DNA of 64,000 nt from Ascarosepion bandense (lineage: Eukaryota > Mollusca > Cephalopoda > Sepiida > Sepiidae): assembly GCA_037127315.1 (NCBI GenBank), contig JBBBDQ010000332.1:1927501-1991500 (forward strand), in the 5' to 3' direction. Every line of letters starts with the position of its first letter. The first letter of the stretch is position 1. Positions 63,937 to 64,000 of this stretch are shown one piece after another. The notes beneath the pieces were generated by a model. It did not search any database, was not told the DNA's origin, and worked only from the letters and a program-made list of their open reading frames with translations. A program made the translations under genes and the position numbers.

Positions 63937-64000
63937 CTGTTATTTAATCCGTAGCTAGATAGAGAAGAGACGGACGCATGCATTTTACCAAGAGTGTAAG
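63937..64000 (-). mobile_element. SINE-A fragment at window edge
   Basis: GTTATTTAATCCGTAGCTAG, GAGACGGACGCATGCATTTT and ACCAAGAGTG match the SINE-A body; cut by the window end. Confidence 0.5.

Overview
This window reads as repeat-dense, AT-rich intergenic DNA from a metazoan invertebrate nuclear genome. I found no intact host gene. Almost everything that can be identified is a transposable element, usually broken, nested or 5'-truncated, set in (AT)n, (TAA)n and (GAA)n microsatellites. The mixture (several tRNA-headed SINE families, a 5S-headed SINE, R4/Dong-like and RTE-like LINEs, a short-LTR Ty3/gypsy element, Merlin and Tc1/mariner relics) fits a lophotrochozoan, and a mollusc, perhaps a cephalopod, is my best guess. 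That is inference from repeat style only; no marker gene is present.

Layout. 1-2 kb: an RTE-like LINE (L-A, minus strand) split by a four-unit array of tRNA-like sequences flanked by a near-perfect 15-bp duplication, then a 5S rRNA-derived head and a tRNA-SINE. 2-8.6 kb: degraded repeats and a composite of two Tc1/mariner relics. 8.6-13.7 kb: a complete but inactivated Ty3/gypsy element (8756-13352) with two 154-bp LTRs, a tRNA-Leu primer site and a 5-bp target duplication, sitting inside a SINE. 13.7-25 kb: foldback repeats, a probable LTR, LINE L-B fragments, a SINE with an 11-bp duplication, a class II tRNA-like sequence and a GC-rich island. 25-32.3 kb: an almost full-length R4/Dong-like LINE (27646-31686) bounded by (TAA)n, plus truncated relatives also sitting at (TAA)n. 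32.5-37.8 kb: a deep nest of L-A, L-B, R4-like and 5S-SINE insertions, including a duplicated rearranged R4 segment. 38-47.8 kb: LINE and SINE fragments and another foldback repeat. 47.8-48.2 kb: a 430-bp Merlin element with 29-bp terminal inverted repeats and an 8-bp duplication. 48.2-55 kb: more R4 copies at TAA repeats and LINE pieces. 55-64 kb: an inverted LINE pair, a mariner relic, a palindrome in (AT)n next to a tRNA-like unit carrying a canonical hammerhead ribozyme core (60593-60640), then more SINEs and a second tRNA-like array at the right end.

How the parts relate. Nothing here forms an operon or pathway. The interactions are parasitic: short elements (SINEs, MITEs) presumably borrow machinery from LINEs and DNA transposons, and later insertions land in earlier ones, giving a readable order in several places. 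The most unusual signals are the hammerhead-bearing tRNA-like unit, the foldback repeats that share a hammerhead-like CTGA(A/T)GA...GAAA(C/T)GT signature, the tetrameric tRNA-like insertion, and the TAA-targeted R4 family.
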